A DNA stretch of 64,000 nucleotides, from NCBI RefSeq assembly GCF_002865645.1, contig NW_020194560.1, forward strand, positions 868,001 to 932,000. Direction: 5' to 3'. This DNA comes from Hyaloscypha bicolor E (taxonomy: Eukaryota; Ascomycota; Leotiomycetes; Helotiales; Hyaloscyphaceae). The notes beneath the pieces are model-generated. The model did not search any database. It was given only the letters and a program-made list of their open reading frames with translations, and had not been told where the DNA came from. The position numbers were made by a program, and so were the translations under genes. Positions 14,101 through 27,293 of the stretch are shown here, one piece after another; position 1 is the stretch's first letter; the number at the start of each line of letters is the position of its first letter.

Positions 14101-17100
14101 CTATTAGTTAGGCCTTCTTAAAGAACTTTATATCTATAAGTTCTATATCTTATATGAAATATTATAAGTTCTTCTAATTCTGGATTTATTTGGATCTAAT
14201 AAAATATTTACTAAATATCTAGCTTTATATAGATCTTGGCTTAAGCTAGCTATATAAGAATCTCGTAAATAAGGGAAAGAAAATAATAATTCTTTTATAT
14301 TAAGTTATTTAGCTTATAATAGTTAATATAGAATTAGAGAGCTCTATTAGTCTTTTTTATAAAGAGAATTAGAGACGCGAAAAAGAACTAGCTTGGCTTA
14401 ATAATACCCTATTAGAAATTCTTTTTAAAGAAATACTTGATTTCCTATAGCTTATAAATTAATTATTAATAAAGCAGGAAATACTCTAGGCTCTCTAGGC
14501 CTTTAGAATTATTAATCTAAATCTTATAGTTATATAATTAATACGGGAATAAGATATTTAATACTTTTTTTAAAAAGATATCTATAAATTCCTTGAATTC
14601 CTCTAGTAAAACTCTTACTAGCTATTATAGCTCTATTTCTCCTGGCTATTATTTGCCCGGAATAAACTTGTTTTTTTACTATAATTCTAGCTTTTTATTA
14701 ATCTCGAAAAATAATATTATAAAGAAAAGATTCTTTTTCTTTTATAGATTTATCTAGAAAGTAACTAGTAAAATACCTATAATATTAATTATAGGCCTTA
14801 ACTAGCTCTTATAGCTTTTCTTTAGATAGTATAGTTTTAATATTCCTGTCTCTAACTTAAAAGAAACCTTTATATTTCCTAAGGCTATTTATATTTCTTT
14901 ATAGTATTAAGCTTAATCTTTTTACTATATATAGCTTTCTGAGTCTAGCTTAGGAAAAGAATAAGAGAATTTCTTCTTTATAAGCTAAGGTCTCTAGAAT
15001 TTATCTATAGCTATAGCTTTATTTCTTCTATTTATATCTTCTTAGTACTAGTTACTTTTCCCAGGTTCCAAGTTCTTATATATAATAATTAGAACCTTAT
15101 TCTAATTCTTTTTTCTAGGCTAATTATCTAGCCAGATTAACTTTCTATTCTTATAATTAATTAGAATACTAGTATTTATAAACTACTATTATCCCAAAAT
15201 TATATTATATTCTTCTGGCTTTATAACTAGTATAAATACTAGAACCTTTTATTTATTAATTAAGAGCGTGAGCTTAATATAGTAAGTAATAGATATGGCC
15301 TATTTATTATTAAACTCTTTTATATTATAGGGTAATACTAATTAAATAGACTTAATATCTAGAAATCATTTAATTATTCTTATAAACTTGGAATTAATAA
15401 AAGTATATCTATTTACTCTGGTATTAATAAGAGAAGAAATTTTAATACTTAATTTATTATTACTAACTATATAAAAGAGTACAAATACTTTATTTTCTAG
15501 TAACTAGCTCAAATTAACTTTTACTATATTTATATAATATAGCCCTAAAAAGGAGACTTCCTTTAGGGGTTCTTATTTTCTTATTTTATATCCTTAGACG
15601 GCTTATTTATAATAAGTACTACTAGCTTAACTACTAAGACTTACTTTATATATTTAGTCTTAGGCTCTAGATAGTTTCTAGATATATAACTAAATCTATT
15701 ATAGTTATAGTATTTGAGATTTAAGGATCTAGGCTTTAGGGTAATAGGCTTATCTATTACTAGAGTTTTAGGAACGGGCTTTATATAAGAAGCGCTTCCT
15801 AAACTTGGCTTATTTATATCTTTATTAGCTTTCTTAAATATCTGGTTTTTCTTTTTATAATAAGCTCGGATTTACTAGTTATTTATAATATAGTATTATA
15901 TGAATTTTATAATATAAATAGCCGGGTTATTATAATATATAGCTATAGCTTTTTGAAACTTTTAGATAAGCTTATTATTTAGGTTATTCTTAAGATTCTA
16001 TAGGTTAATATTTCTGTTTATTATATATTTTAGAAATAGGATATAGAATTTCTAAAAAATCTGGCCCTTTTTTATAAATAGCTTCTTAAAAGCTTACTAA
16101 GTATTATATTTCTTATTTGGGTTACTATATAGTTCCTTTAGATAAATATATAGTTTTCTAATAATCTCGTATATATATTAATTATCCTAGTTTAAATAAA
16201 GAGAAATTAGTATAAGAATATAGCTACTTATATAGCCGGAAATATAAATAATCTTAAGGTTCTTTATCTAGTAAATATTAGAGTTATTATAGAGCTTATT
16301 CTTAATCTAAACTAACTAATTATTAAAAATAATACTATTTTTAATTAAATCTTTAAAAATAAAAAAGTTAAAGAGTTTAACTAAATATCTATTTTCTAAA
16401 GTAAAGGAACTAGTTATTTCTATAGGCTATATAATAAGCTTCTTAATAATAGCTTTATTCTTTTATAAGGCTTGCTTGGTTTCTCTTAGCTAATTATAAT
16501 AATTCTTATTATAGGCAAGAATATTACATATCTTTAAAATTAGCTTAATAATTTTCTTATATAAAGCCTCTAGGCTTTAGAGTAATTCTTAGAAGTCTGC
16601 TTTTAATAGGGCAGATTTCTTTTCTTTCTTAGCTTTCTAAAAGAAAATATCTCTTTTATTATAAGTATTAATAAGATATTTAGATCTCTTAGGAAACTTA
16701 ATAAGAGGCTCTGGTCTATCTTCTAGTAATATACTAGTAATATCTTATACTATAGCTTCTTCTAACTTACCTGGTTATTCTGGGACTTGCTTTCTTATAG
16801 ATCTTTATTTAGTAATAAAATTACTAGCCTATTTGCTTGCCTGGCTAGTTTAAGGCTTTCTTATCTAATTATTCTAGGGCTTTCTTTTATTCTAATATTA
16901 GTTAACTAGTACAGAAGTAGCTATAGTATATTATATTTATACTTATTAAAAACTAATCGGGTAAATATTATTTAAATCCTCTATAGAATTAAGAAGTAAG
17001 TAAGTTTTGAATTATATTACAAGTATAAGATCTAGGGCCTAGAAGGCATAATTAGACTATTTCTATTTTAATAATTCAAAGCTAAAGAGAGAAGAGGATC

Positions 17101-17300
17101 TTAAAAAAGCCTTGGATCTAAATAATTACAAGCTATATACGGGCCTATATACTAGCTTAAGCTCGGGGTTACATACTATAATTAGGTAACTATAGATGCC
17201 TTACTTAGATACTAGATGCCTTACTTAGATACTAGATGCCTTTCTAGCTCTAGCCTAACTCTTACTAGTACTATATATTATAATAACTATAATAATTAGT
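11200..17300 (-). mobile_element. Ty3/gypsy LTR retrotransposon, copy 1
   Basis: The minus strand carries a gypsy gag-pol in degraded form. The gag zinc knuckle is at 15671-15712, with C-x2-C-x4-H-x4-C now Y-x2-Y-x4-Y-x4-Y. The reverse transcriptase palm motif at 14022-14033 reads YLNN within AYLNNILIYSDNSLE, where YLDD is expected. A downstream KYLGFII block and a GFLGF block follow. The element's 5' LTR is at about 17018-17300, recognised from both LTRs of the sister copy at 49.8-55.9 kb. The left end (element 3' end) at 11200-11440 does not match that LTR except weakly, so this end is truncated, replaced or diverged. It retains more C and G than the sister copy, so it is less mutated. Confidence 0.8.
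17018..17300 (-). repeat. LTR of gypsy copy 1, with internal 20-base duplication
   Basis: This is alignable by eye with LTRs at 49793-50049 and 55634-55899. It contains a tandem repeat of agatgccttacttagatact at 17194-17233 that is present once in the sister LTRs. It lies at the right border, which is the 5' LTR of a minus-strand element. Confidence 0.8.
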
Positions 17301-18171
17301 AAAAGCTAAATATTTTTTTTATAGACTATTAAATACTTTTATAAAATTAATAAATAATTTCCTCTTTTAATATAAAATAAATTAGATTTATTTTAAGTTA
17401 TTAAATACTTTTAGAACTAATTTAAAATCTTTTTTAATTTATATATATAAACTAATTAATATTAATTTATTAATAATATATAATATTATTATATAAATAT
17501 AGAATATTATTTATATAAATTAATAAAGTTATTATTATTTAGAAATAAAACTTATAAATTATAATATTAATATATAATTTTTAAATTTACTAAATTTAAT
17601 AAAATCTAGTTTATAAAATATAAAGTTATATAATTATATTTTATATTTTATATTATATTATTTATATTTTATATTTCGAATTCTATAATTATATATATAA
17701 TTTCTATAAAAAAATAACTATATTAATATTTATATTTAATATTAATATAATATATATTTAAAATATTTTAAAAGAATATTAAATTAATATTTATTTAAAT
17801 TCTTTTAATTAAATTATACTAAATATTAAAAAGTAGTTTAGTAATTAAAGATTTATTTAATTTATAAATATTATAAATATAAAAATTAAAATCGTTTTTA
17901 TAAAAGCTTATAATTCTATTAGAATTATAAAATATTATTATAAATTAATTTAATATATTTAATATATTATTATAACTAAAATTAATAAAAATACTATATT
18001 TTAAATAATACTTAAAGCTATTAATAATTTTATAAAATCTAATAATATTATTTTAATTCTTTTAACTTATAGTATTTTATTTTAAATAACTAAATATAAT
18101 ACTTTATTAATTATTATATTATAATAAATAATAATATTTAAGAAAATATAAAATATATAATAATAAAATAA
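17301..18171. other. AT-rich spacer, no gene
   Basis: The spacer separates two gypsy elements, is almost entirely A/T, and shows no readable domain or repeat structure. Confidence 0.6.
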
Positions 18172-18440
18172 TACTTATAAATATAACTAATTCCAAGAAT
18201 TAATTTTAATAAAAAACTAATTAATATTTCTTTCTAAAACTAAAAGTATTTCCTTATATATTTTCTAATATTTAACTAAATATATAAAGCCCTTTATTTA
18301 ATTAGGAAATATAATTCTATATAATTTATATAATTTTAATTATTTATATAATTCTAATTATAAGCTTTATCTAAAATAAAAAGCTAAATCTATAATATCT
18401 AATATCTATTTATATATTATTATATATATCTATTATATTA
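18172..18440 (-). repeat. Left LTR of the 18.2-24.6 kb gypsy element
   Basis: It aligns along its whole length with 24300-24580. Differences are almost all C-to-T or G-to-A, with this copy the more A/T-converted. Confidence 0.85.
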
Positions 18441-20860
18441 ATTTCTTTTCTAGATTCTTATTCCTAAAAACCCCGAAAAAACTATAAATAGCTTTATAAA
18501 TAGTTCCCTAAAACTTTCCTGGCTATTAGTTTTCTTTAAAACTCTTTATAATTATTCTATAACTATACTAAATAATAGAATTAAAGATATAGTTTACTAA
18601 TTCTATTTAATTAATTTATAAATTATTTCTAGTAATTTCTTCTTATAAAAGTAATATAAATATAGTATATACTATTAGATATAAAGCCTTTCTGGTTTTT
18701 TAATTAGTTTATAAATTCTAATTTAGCCTTTATTTATAAATAAATTATTATTTTATAAGCCTAAAAGCTTAGAAAAGTTAATTTAATTTTCTAGTTTATT
18801 TATAAATTTCTTTTTTGAAATTTTCTAGATATTTCTAATATAGAACTAGTTCCGAATTTATAATTACTATTTAAAAAAAAATTATAAAAAGATCTCTCTT
18901 TTTCTATTAACTAATCTTTTTTTCTTTTAATTATAATATTATATCTAGCTTTTTTTTATTTCTTACTTTTTTTTTCTAAGTTTTTTTTAAGTTTTTTTAA
19001 GTTTCTTTCCAATTTCCTTTTCTATTTCTTTATTTATTAAAATTAATCTTTCCCTTAATACTTATTAGCCTATTATTATCTATTTAGCTAATATTCCTAT
19101 AGTTTTAATTTGCCTTTATTATTTTAATATTTCAAGAATATTACTAAATTTCCCGATTTTATTTATATTAAAAGTAATAATTATTTAATATATAATTATT
19201 ATTATTCTAAAAATAAGAAATATAATTCTATAAATTATAAATTGTAAATTCCTTTTTATATTTCCTATTCTAATACTATCTAAAGTTCTTTAAATATATA
19301 TAATATAATTAACTCGTTTTTTAAGCTATTAATATATATAAGTATCTTATTTAATTTTTATCTAAAAAAAGAACTATTATTATTTTTCTTCTATATTAAA
19401 CTATATATATTTCTTATATTAAAGCTATTATTTAAAGCTAATAAATTCCTTTAATAATTCAAGAAATAAATTAAATAATTCTTATTAGTTTAATATAAAT
19501 ATAAAATATTCTTAAAAGTATAATTAATATTTCTTAGTATTAAATAAATTTATTTCCTTCTTATTTTTTACTAATAGCTAATAGCTCTTTAAACTAATTA
19601 AATATCTATTTCTTAAGAGAATTCTAATAAAAATAATAATAAAAATAATTATAAAAATAATAAAAAATAATTATAAAAATAAAATTATTATAAGATATAA
19701 AAATTAGAGTTTTTAAAGTTTTTAATAATTTTTATATAGTTTTTCTAAAAACAAATATATAGTTTTTTAATAGTTTTTTAATAATAGTATTTATTTTTTA
19801 TATTTCTATTTAGCTAATAGTATTATAATATATATTTTTTTAAATATTTTTATAGTTCTTAAATTATATTTTCTAGATTACTTAATAGTTTCTATATATT
19901 ACTTACTAATAAATAGCTCTTTTAATAAATAAAATACTTTTTTTCTTTTTTCTTTTTCTTATAAACTATAATAAATTTTATTTCGAATTTCTTTTTATTC
20001 TTAATCTTAATTAGTTCTAGTTCTATTATAGTACTAGTTTATAAGTACTATAGTTTTAAAAAGGAAATATAGAGAATATTATAAATCTAATATAATAATA
20101 GTAATTTCAAATTATATATTTATTTATATATTTTTATAATTTCTAAAATCTTGAAAAAATTAAAATATTTATTTACTAGCTTTATATTAGCTTATAATTA
20201 TTAAATGTTCTTTATATAAAATATAATTTTATTATATATTTTAAACTTTTTATTATAATATTTTTTATTCTATTTAAATCTTCTATATTTCTTCTTATAT
20301 TATTAGTATTTCTTTTTCTAAAATATTATTTTTAATATATAGTTCAATATTTAAATAAAATCTATAAAATATATAAAATAAAGAAATTTTTATTATTAAA
20401 TATATAAAGTTATTATATATAAATTCTATAAAAATAAGCTTTACTATTTAGTTATTTTATTAATAGCTAGTATAATACCTTAAATATTATTCTAGAGTTT
20501 AATTTAGATTTTTCGTTTATTTATTAGTTTATAAATAAAATATTATATTTAGCTATTATTAAATCTTTAAATAGAAATATAAATTTAACTAAAATTTATT
20601 TATAAAAATAAATTCTTTATTAAAGATTATATTTATAAATATATTAAAGTTTTTAATAATATAATATATAATATTATTTTTATATATTTATTAATAATAA
20701 TAAGTATAGAATTATATATTTTATTATAAAACCTAAAAGAAAATAATTCTATAATAAAGTATATAATAATTTCTTATTATAGCTTAGAAAAAAAATAGAA
20801 AAAATAAGTATATTATATAATAAATATCTTTTTATTTTAGTTTACTAATATATAAAATAA

Positions 20861-20945
20861 ATTCTAATATATAAATAATATTCTAATATATAAATAATAT
20901 TCTAATATATAAATAATATTCTAATATATAAATAATATTCTAATA
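20861..20945. repeat. Tandem array, 19-base unit, about 4.5 copies
   Basis: The unit ttctaatatataaataata is repeated head to tail with no visible differences. It sits inside the internal part of the second gypsy element and probably expanded after that element was mutated. Confidence 0.9.
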
Positions 20946-23900
20946 AAGCTTTTTTTTAAAAACTATTTATATTACTATTATTTATAAGACTTTCTATTTT
21001 ATATTTTATAGCTTATTATAAAATATAAATAATAAAGTATTTTTATTTATATTTATTATAAAATCTGGCTTTTTTAATAGTCTATTAATAGAGTTATTAT
21101 ATTCTAACTAATATTTTAAAATAAAGTTATAAATAGCTAGTTCTTTTATTTATCTTATTTATTAACTATTTAGTTTTCTTTTCATTATAAAATATTTTAA
21201 ATTATTATAATTTATTTTAATAATAATAATATATTAGATATATATTAGATAATACTATTAAATATAAAATACTAGAATAATAACTAAGAATTTAGAATTA
21301 TATATCTTATATTTATTCTTAATTATAGTTTTTTTTTTAAATAAAAAGTAATAAAATATTATTTAACTTCTATTTCTTTATTAAAAAGTTAAAAAATTAT
21401 ATTTATAATTCTAAATTCTAAAATATCTATTTTTATATAAATTTTTAAAATAGAATTAAAATAATAAAAAATTAATACTATTATAAATATAATTTATAAT
21501 TCTCTAAAAGCCTTATCTGTTTTATTAATTTAGCTAAAATAATATTATGAGTTTCTATTAGTTTTTAATAAATTAGTTAATTCTTTTATTATTTTAAAAT
21601 ATTTATAAATAAATTTTTAGTAAAAGTTAATAAAATTCAAAAATATTTAAATTTTCCGAATATTATTTTTTAGGGCTAGCTATTCTCTAATAACTATAAC
21701 CCGGCTAGCTTCAATTTCTATATTATTTAAGCTAATTATAAATTCTAGAAATTTTATTTTTTCTATATTAAATTTATATTTTATTAAGTTTATAAAAGAC
21801 TAGTATTATTATAACTATTTAAATATATATTAGATTACTATTATATATTATTCTAGATTCTTTAAATAAATTAAAATACTATTTAAATAAACTATATAAA
21901 TAATATTTATAAGGCTTATTAATATATAATTAATATATATTTGAAATATGACTAGAATATTAGAAAGTCTAAAAAATATAATATAATATTTAAAATATTT
22001 ATAATATATTCGAAATACTATTTTTTATTTATTATTCTTTTAAATTCGTAACTAATAATAAATATCTTTTAAGTCTAGTTTTATATATATCTTTATTCTA
22101 TAAAACCTATTTATTATTTTACTAATAAATAGTAATAATATTTAGTTTTTAATAATAATTCTATTTAGATTCCAATAATTAATATATAAATATAGGCCGT
22201 TTTCTTTCTTTAAAATAAATATAATTAGAATATTAGCTAGGCTAATAAAATAATAAATCTATTTCTTTTTTAAGCTAATATTAAAATATTAAAAAACTTT
22301 AAGTTCTTTCTCTAATAAAATATATATAAAGCTATATAATAATTAAAATCCTAGTTCTAGATTTATATAATATTCTATTATATAATAATCGAATTTTATA
22401 TTTATAGCTTTTATAGAAAATACTCGAAAAAAATTCTAATGTTTTTTTTAGAAAATATAGCTATTTTATTTATAATAATAGTAATAATTCTTTAATTATT
22501 TATTATAGAATAAATAAATAATTGAAAAATTTATATCTTATATTTTATTACTTTAGTAAATTCTCTAATATTTAGAATTTTAATCTTTTATAATTAAATC
22601 TAATATCTTTATATTATTTCCCTAAAGGAAATTAGAGAATTAATTTAATAAAGCTATAGGAATTCAAATATTATATTAATATAATTTAGATTAAGATTAT
22701 ATAATATAAAATATATATTAGTCTTTTTTAGTTTTTTAATATATGTTTAATAGTAATTCCAAGAATATAATCTTTATATAAACGAATTCTTTTTTCTTCT
22801 AATCAAATTAAGGGAATTACTTTTAATATTAATAGAATACTTATATTTAAAACTAATTTCCTTTTTATATAATTAGCCTTTATACCCGAATTAATTAATA
22901 TTCTAATTCTTTATTTATCTTTTTTTATTTTAATAATAATCTTAATTACTATTCTTGTTTTAAAGGCTTTACTTTTTATAATATAAATAAATATAATTAT
23001 TATAAAATATATTCGTTTCCTGGCTTATTTAGTTCTAAATACTTATATATTTTATACCTAGATTTATTATAGTTATAATAAGTTAGTTTTTTTTAATTTA
23101 GATAAATAATAATATAGTAATTTTTCTTCTAATAAATAAAGCAAATTATATCCGGTTTTATAAATCCTAATATAAATATTATATTAGATTCTATTATTAT
23201 ATTTTTATTATTCCGGTTTTATAAATTTTATAATAGAAATATATTTCTTTTTTATTTCTTTTTATTATTTTCTTTCTCTTTTCTCTTATTTTCTTTCTTT
23301 TATTATTTTATTAGCTTATTATTATATTTCTATTAAATAAATAGATTTAAATTGTTTTTAACTTTTATAATTATAGGAATAAGCTTTTTTTTTCTTATAA
23401 AGTATTTCTTTAATAATTAATCTTATTCCGAATCTCTTATCTTAAGCTATTAAATAAATTATCTTATTTTTATAATAAACCTATATATTCTAAATTATCT
23501 AATAAGCTATTTAAATAAGATATAAAGCTTTAAATATTCTGGCCTAGCTATTATTTAATATTCTTAAATTTAGTAAAAGTATTATTATTATAATTCTTTG
23601 AATTTAAAATAGAATCTTTTATAAACTTAATAAAGATTTCCTAATTTATAATATTAATATCTATTAATTATTTCTTATATTTTCAGATATTTCTGGCTAT
23701 ATCTTTAAAATAAGAAGTATAATATATAATTTTTATTATATTTATAGCTTAGATAATTCTATTATCTTTATACTACTTTAACTTTACTTAATAAAAGAAG
23801 TCCTAGGCTTCTTTAATACTTTTTCTTCTATAAATTAGTAGTTCTCGGATTTTTAAAGCCTTCTAAACCAAAAATACTACCGGAAATATAATAAACTCTA

Positions 23901-24299
23901 TATTAAATATTCGAATATTTTTAAAATAATAGATCTAAGCTTCTTGCTTTTTCAGATTCTCTTTCTATTATATCTCTACTTTTAATTCAGTAATATAATA
24001 GCAAGCTATTACTAATTTCTCTATTATTATTATTTTATTAGCTAGTTCTAGAAATATCTGAGTTCTATTTCCTTTTTCTAATTAGATAGTATAAAGAATA
24101 CTTGATTAGATACTCTCCTAAATATCTGGCTAGATTGCCCTAGTAATAGTAAAGGCACTTCTTCTAGTTAATACTCTAGCTATTAATAATTTTATTTATT
24201 AATAGCTTAATTACCTTATAATAAACTGCTTTTCAAAAGTTAGATTAATTAGAATATAAGGTATATAATAGTAGAATAATATACAAGTAATTAAGGTAA

Positions 24300-24580
24300 G
24301 TAAATTATAGAGTAATACTTATAAGTATAACTAATTCCAAGAATTAATTCTAATAAAAGACTAATTAATACTTCTTTCCAAAGCAGGAAGCATTCCCCTA
24401 TATATTCCCTAGTATTTAGCCAAGTATATAAAGCCCTTTATTTAACTAGGAAATATAATTTCATGTAATCTATACAATTCCGATTACTTATATAATTCCG
24501 ATTGCAAGCTTTACCCAAAATAGGAAGCTAGATCTATAACATCTAATACCTGTCTATATACTATTATATATACCTATTAC
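24300..24580 (-). repeat. Right LTR of the 18.2-24.6 kb gypsy element
   Basis: This is the partner of 18172-18440. As the element is on the minus strand, this is its 5' LTR. It keeps more C residues (for example caagctttaccc where the partner has taagctttatct). Confidence 0.85.
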
Positions 24581-24735
24581 AAAAAGTAATAATAGAAATT
24601 TAGAAGCTTTAAGCTAGATATTAAATTATAAATACTTTAAATACTCGAAATAATTCTAGTATAGCTAATATTTATAAACTTCTTCTAATTTTAAATATTT
24701 TAATATAATATAAAGAAAATATTAATTAGTTTAGT

Positions 24736-25564
24736 GCAAGCTCAGGGTAGAAGCGCACTTCTCGTTTCGCCTAAGCCGTGACGGAAAGATGGGGGGTTTT
24801 TTTTGCAGGCAGAGGGAGAGGGGAGAAGGTGCCGGTTTGGTGATGAGTGACTTCCGTTTTAGGGTGCTGTGAGATCGTGAAGCTGAGGCTGATTTATGAG
24901 GTGGAGTGGGGTGTGGAGGAGAGGAAGAGCCAGAATGTATTAGCGATCCGTCCAGTTCCCATTTCCTCGCTCGCTACTTCCTCCACTTCCGTTTCGAGGG
25001 GCCCTAGAAAGCCATTCCAGAGTCACATACTTCTCTGTTTGAAGTGTGGAGTTGTGAAAGTGCGAGATTCGTTTCGGACACCGTGACGAAAGGTGAGTGG
25101 GGTAGGAAGGTCGACCGGGTGGGGAATCAGAAGAATGAAAAATAAAAGGCGGAGAGTGCGGGGCATATTATCATCTTAAAGATAATATAGAGTTATGGGG
25201 AGAGGAGGATTCGCCGTAACACCCTGTAAGTGGCATCTTGAGAGGGGTTAAAAGGGGAGCTCGGCATGCAACATTGCATATGCAGGATGAGCCTAATCTT
25301 ACAATCAGCTGGTACGATGAACGTGAGGACGGAAGAGACTAAGAGAGATCAAATGGCAGTGCCTGCGCGAGATATCTACTTGCTTCATTATATCCACACC
25401 CCCCTATAGACCCACAAATCCAGTCATAATATCTACTTTACAAAGTATTGGGGTATATAAATAAATCCGTATCCCAACTTCCATTAGTCAAACAATACAA
25501 CTATTAGCAAGATTGCTCTTCCACATGTATTACGACTAGATTATACAAGGCCACCAGGCGCAGC
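24736..25564. other. Start of normal-GC compartment, no confident gene
   Basis: Base composition switches from almost pure A/T to mixed at about 24735. A 79-codon plus-strand frame at 24847-25086 matches nothing recognised and lacks intron or domain support. Two related segments containing cgtttcg and cgtgacg followed by aaag and a G-rich run occur near 24763 and 25067, suggesting a short direct duplication. The right part is probably the 3' untranslated region of the gene that ends at 25565. Confidence 0.5.
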
Positions 25565-26543
25565 TTAGCTTCTATTGCGGAGGCACATCCACACCGTGGC
25601 AAGCGTGGCAGGCAACCCAATGCCGATCCCACAGCCCAGCGCAATCTTGTCACCGGTGGAGAAGCCGCTGTAACTATTGGTATTGGAACCTGTCGACTGA
25701 CCGCCCGGCTGAGTATTCGAGGAGGAGGAAGAGGCTTGCGCAGGGGTTCAGTCAGCAATGGAAAGAGGTAGACGAGCGGAGGATAAGGGGGTTGACTCAC
25801 AGGACGGCGTGGACACCGCCGGAGAGCTACTCGCGGTAGAACTCGTTGTCGTTGTGGTCGTCTGGCTGGAGGTCGAGCTGTATGTGCTCGAAGAACTGGT
25901 CGTGACGTAAATCGTGATGCCACTGCTAACATACGCCGTGCAGCTCACATCCGTGCAGCATTGCTGCTTCCCGCTGACCATGACGCATTCATTCCCCACT
26001 TCGCAGTACATGCCCGTTGAACAGCATTGTCCGTTCAAGGGGTAGCAGCCCACTGATTCGCAGCAGCTCCAGCCGGCCGCGCAGGTCCCGCTTCCGCAGC
26101 AACCGCCGCCTTGGTCTGCGACGCAGGTGTTGATGTCGGTGCAGCAGTATCCGTTCGCGCAGCAGAGGGTTCCACCTGGAGTTGAGATGGGTTAGTTGCC
26201 ATCGCTACCTGGGACTGTGAAATGGGTTGCAAAAACACTGGATGGGGAAACGCGTCTGTTAGAACTCACTCCTGCATAGGTAGTACCCCAAGTTACAAGT
26301 AGCCCGTCGCCCGAGCCAAGAGTCGATGAGAGCTTGCCCTTCGTTGATGGTGCCGTTTTGCAGTTCATTGATGGGAAGGGCGAGGAGTGCTCCGGGAGCC
26401 GACTGGCTTCTGCTCTCTACGCCGTCTGAACGGAGGAGCGGAGGTCCTTGAATTCTCTTCAAGAAATTCGGGAGCGTGAACGATGAGCATGGTTTTGCCA
26501 ATAGAAAAGACAAGTAGACTATATATAACGTTTCAAACAACAT
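25565..26543 (-). CDS. Secreted Cys-rich, Ser/Thr-rich single-pass membrane protein
   Basis: Three exons fit together in frame: 26543-26270, 26175-25801 and 25734-25565, with introns of 94 and 66 bases (GTGAGT donors). The product is 272 residues. The start MLFETLYIVYLSFLLA is a good signal peptide and is the first ATG that begins one. Residues about 83-163 hold many cysteines in CC pairs (LCCANGYCC, GGCCGSGTC, WSCCES, GQCC, QQCC), resembling fungal extracellular Cys-rich repeats. A Ser/Thr run follows (about 170-235), then a hydrophobic segment from about 247 (IALGCGIGIGLPATLATVWM) with a short basic tail CLRNRS. It is most likely a plasma-membrane or wall-anchored surface protein. No enzyme motif was seen. 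The function is unknown; a chitin-binding or stress-sensor role would be a guess. Confidence 0.8.
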
Positions 26544-27293
26544 ATTGACGTCTCGCAAAGACGTGAGTAAGGCGCTAAGTGGAACGGAACGACGCCGCTC
26601 ACCGTGGGACTCGACATGGACTATATGTTCCCTCCTATTCTCATAATCCCGTTGCGGGCACAGTCGCGTTTCTTGGCAATACTTCACTTGCAGGTGCCTT
26701 AAGCCCCAAAGGCTGTGCCAAATAAAGAACGACTCGAACGAGAAGGCTGTCAGAGAGCCATTCGTTACCCATTTGGTTAGCTTCCTCGGCTGAGCACCCT
26801 TCAGCCTCAAAAAAGGAAAATGAGACGAGCTCTCGACTTGTGCAGCCAACCGAAGCCTTGCTTGGTGAGGTGGCGGTAGACATGCAATGTCTCAGCCGCT
26901 ACCCGCCCAAATTCAATCTTCGTGGTTTTGATTGGCGGGCGACTCCCAGATGCTGATCACTTGAGTCGCCAAAGGGCTGTGAGAAATTTGAGTGGAAGCC
27001 CAAACATGAGTGCACCCGTCAGAGAGCTGTGTTCATGGAGCACGTGGATTGGAGCTGAGTGGTGAGTTCTTCGGTCGGGGAAAAGGCTCCGGTTACATAA
27101 AGCAGAACAATCTGAGTTAGTAGCTATGCTATTTGGCAACACAACATCATTCCAGCGAAATGCAGCATGCTCTCCAATCCATCAAACGACGCCAAATCCC
27201 CCATTCACAATAAACGCCGAATATGATAAACTATCTCCACCTATCACCAAATAAAGTCGTAAATTCAAGACGAACTTCGCTCGATTTGGTGAT
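26544..27293. other. Intergenic region between two minus-strand genes
   Basis: This region holds the 5' flank of the Cys-rich gene and the 3' flank of the GH15 gene. Short overlapping frames on the minus strand have no recognisable domain. No repeat or RNA gene was seen. Confidence 0.5.

Larger units (their letters stand above)
18172..24580 (-). mobile_element. Ty3/gypsy LTR retrotransposon, second family, full length
   Basis: A 6.4 kb element is bounded by two matching LTRs of about 270 bases. The minus strand at about 22250-21860 reads the gypsy reverse transcriptase order: a degraded NKxTIKNRYPLPLI block, then TKLDL, then FEYxVMPFGL, then a palm motif reading VYLNSILIYLKNLE where VYLDDILIYS is expected. 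Stops and Asp-to-Asn changes make it dead. The right LTR keeps more C residues than the left, so mutation was uneven. Its LTR is unrelated to the LTR of the 11-17 kb element, so it is a separate family. Confidence 0.8.

Noticed and set aside
26259..26849. 196-codon minus-strand frame read as one protein
   Set aside because: Only the part from the ATG at 26543 belongs to the Cys-rich gene; upstream codons precede the signal peptide and the 3' end runs past the splice donor.
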